Source: Prostheceraeus crozeri
Lineage: Eukaryota > Platyhelminthes > Polycladida > Euryleptidae
Direction: 5' to 3'
DNA length: 64,000 nt
NCBI GenBank assembly: GCA_907163375.1
Contig: CAJQUW010001831.1
Location: 1 to 64,000 of the forward strand
A model generated the notes under the pieces. That model was not told the origin of the DNA. It did not search any database and saw only the letters and a program-made list of their open reading frames with translations. Made by a program: the position numbers and the translations under genes. Shown here piece by piece: positions 62,223 through 64,000 of this stretch. The stretch's first letter is position 1. The number at the start of each line of letters is the position of its first letter.

Positions 62223-62854
62223 CGAAAAATAGACTGCTATAGACATATTACATGCAGGCTATTGTAATGTGGTAGCTACATCCGCCTGAGCGATTATTAG
62301 GCCTACTTATCTTAGTAAAATAAGTCAGTCTACTAGTAAATGCCGGGTATCATGACCAATATTGTATGTATAATATATAAGGCTTCTTGTTGTTGTACAT
62401 GCAATACATGCATGTTGTACATACGTACATGCAGGCCTACTTAAGGTTACTTCATCTACCATTTAAGGAGGCATTATACGGTAGCTTCCTTTGCATTTGG
62501 AGTCATGTACCGGTCGGTAACTTTTGCTGTAAATACTACTTGATTATCGGTATTTTCGTTTCGGCAAATTCAGATCTAGTCTACATGTATAGTGGCCAAC
62601 ATGTACTGGTATATGAATGTATTAGATGAGTCTACAAGATATGCTACTACAAACCATAAAACTCCTTTCATTTCCAAAATATCTGAATTATGATAAAGCG
62701 TATATATATGTAAAAAAAATTATTGGCGAAATTTGCCAGTAGGACATAGGTATGACATAGGCCTAAGTGAGGAATGCAAAGGTTACCTAAGAGAAGAGTA
62801 GCAAAAAACTAAGACATCTTTTTCTAATGAAAGAATGAAAACTTGAACATTTGA

Positions 62855-62887
62855 TAAATAAGAGACGCCCTTGAATAAGAGACGCGT
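62855..62887 (+). repeat. Second copy of the TAAGAGACGCCC repeat
   Basis: AATAAGAGACGCCCTTGAAT followed by AAGAGACGCG, in the same orientation as 62107-62222. The two may be ends of one roughly 780-base insertion. Confidence 0.55.
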
Positions 62888-63544
62888 CTAATTTGATAGC
62901 TGTCAAAATCCACCTCTGTTTGTTATGGATTTGTAGATATCAACGGCATTTCTTGATATTTCCTAATAGAATTTACCGTTTTAAAAGGATGAAAATGTTT
63001 CTATATGCTAATGTAAGGAGTGCAGTAGAGACTGCTTATTATTCCTTGCACTCTTAGGAAACGATAAGCTCTATTATGGAAGCAATAATCATAGACACTG
63101 TTGGAAATGAATTTTATGCATTTTTCATATTTGCTCGGCCCTGGAATATCCGTGTATCTTTTAATATCTCTTCATGAAATAGTCCGTGCTCCTCCAAATG
63201 TTCTATAAAATTTCGTGATGTTGAACTTTCCAGATGAGCAGTGATTGCTCGTCAATCACTGTTACATAATCATCATCCTGTTGAATTGTCCAGTATGAAT
63301 TATTGCTATGTGTCGGTAAACAGATAAATAATCGTTTTCATCATCGCAGTTCGGAGATATTCCTAATTCTGAAGATAGCGATAAATTGGTTTGACCCTGA
63401 CTTTTGTGGACAGGCTAATTCAATTCCCCTGTGTTAGTGTCAGTGTGTTTTTCTTGTTTATTGCCCTTAGAGTAGAACGTCGCAATTTTGAGCATTCAAA
63501 TGGTCATCTCTCAAACGGCGAAGGATACAATTCTATCGCATTAA

Positions 63545-64000
63545 CTCTCTTCCGACAGTTCACATGGCAAGAGTAGAAAAAATGACAATTTTGATAGTTC
63601 TGATATTGAAATAATCCTCTCTGTTCGTCAGACTATCTCAGATGGATTACACTTGCATGAGATAATCTCATTTCGCATCACATCTAACGAAAGGCAATCG
63701 TTCACTCATCATCATGCCAACCACGGGTCATTATTTCAATGTACGTTCTGTGACCGCGATATCTATGACCGCGGGGAGATGAACGAAGCGATGGAGAGAA
63801 GGATTCACATTTTATGTCAGAGAGGAGAGACAGACAATTTGTATGTTCCTCGAATGCTCATAACCCTCGAATTACCGCCGCAGCAAAATATGTTTGTTTC
63901 TGCAAGACCAAAGTTATTGATTACGCGCGATGTCTTTGATGCATCTTCGCATGCGCATGTAGTGGTTAAGTACTTGGCCCAGAGATCTTTCTGTTCAGTG
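63545..64000 (+). other. Uninterrupted reading frame running off the window, unknown protein
   Basis: From the stop at 63542-63544 the frame is open for 152 codons to the window edge. A strong acceptor-like CCTCTCTGTTCGTCAG ends near 63636 and would start an exon in phase 0 with TISDGLHLHEIISFRITSNE. It contains SLFQCTFCDRDIYDRGEMNE followed by RRIHILCQ, a C-x2-C-x18-H-x2-C arrangement that could bind zinc. It does not match the missing Ku70 C-terminus. The last 45 bases look like a tRNA-derived SINE head, so the true exon may end earlier or be coincidental. Function unknown. Confidence 0.35.
63955..64000 (+). mobile_element. Possible SINE head cut by window edge
   Basis: The segment TAGTGGTTAAGTACTTGGCC has an A-box-like sequence close to the head of family B (GTGGTTGCGTACTTGGAC). 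The B box would lie beyond the window. Confidence 0.35.

Overview
This is a stretch of animal nuclear genome, probably a marine invertebrate. The evidence is spliced genes with GT-AG introns up to about 31 kb, AT-rich introns, tRNA-derived SINEs, Penelope-like, LINE, Tc1, pogo and hAT remnants, and no bacterial gene organisation. I cannot name the species from the sequence alone.

The only confidently recognised host gene is XRCC6 (Ku70) on the + strand. Nine coding exons between 4424 and 59021 join in a consistent phase to give about 445 codons. They cover the acidic N-terminus, the von Willebrand A-like domain and most of the Ku core. The remaining C-terminal exons (end of the core, C-terminal arm, SAP) were not found before the window ends.

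Almost everything else lies inside XRCC6 introns. Intron 1 (4490-7137) holds interleaved inverted repeats, a dead Tc1-type transposase and SINE pieces. Introns 2-6 hold SINEs, a tRNA-like sequence and a fold-back element. Intron 7 (16201-27088) is filled by a roughly 10 kb array of about 247 units of 40/41 bp. Intron 8 (27283-58691) holds SINEs, a long hairpin, a pogo-like MITE, LINE remnants, three Penelope-like fragments, a roughly 4.4 kb array of about 190 units of 23 bp, a truncated Tc1/mariner transposase, a hAT-like element, and a set of exon-like segments that may be a nested gene. Downstream (59022-64000) are a LINE fragment, a hAT-like transposase fragment, short repeats and an uninterrupted reading frame that runs off the window edge.

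The long minus-strand reading frames across both arrays (up to 636 codons) arise because the repeat units contain no stop codons; they are not convincing genes. The points most worth following up are the two unrelated giant arrays in consecutive introns of one DNA-repair gene, the splice-donor-like content of the first array, the hammerhead-like motifs beside the Penelope elements, and the unassigned exon-like segments.
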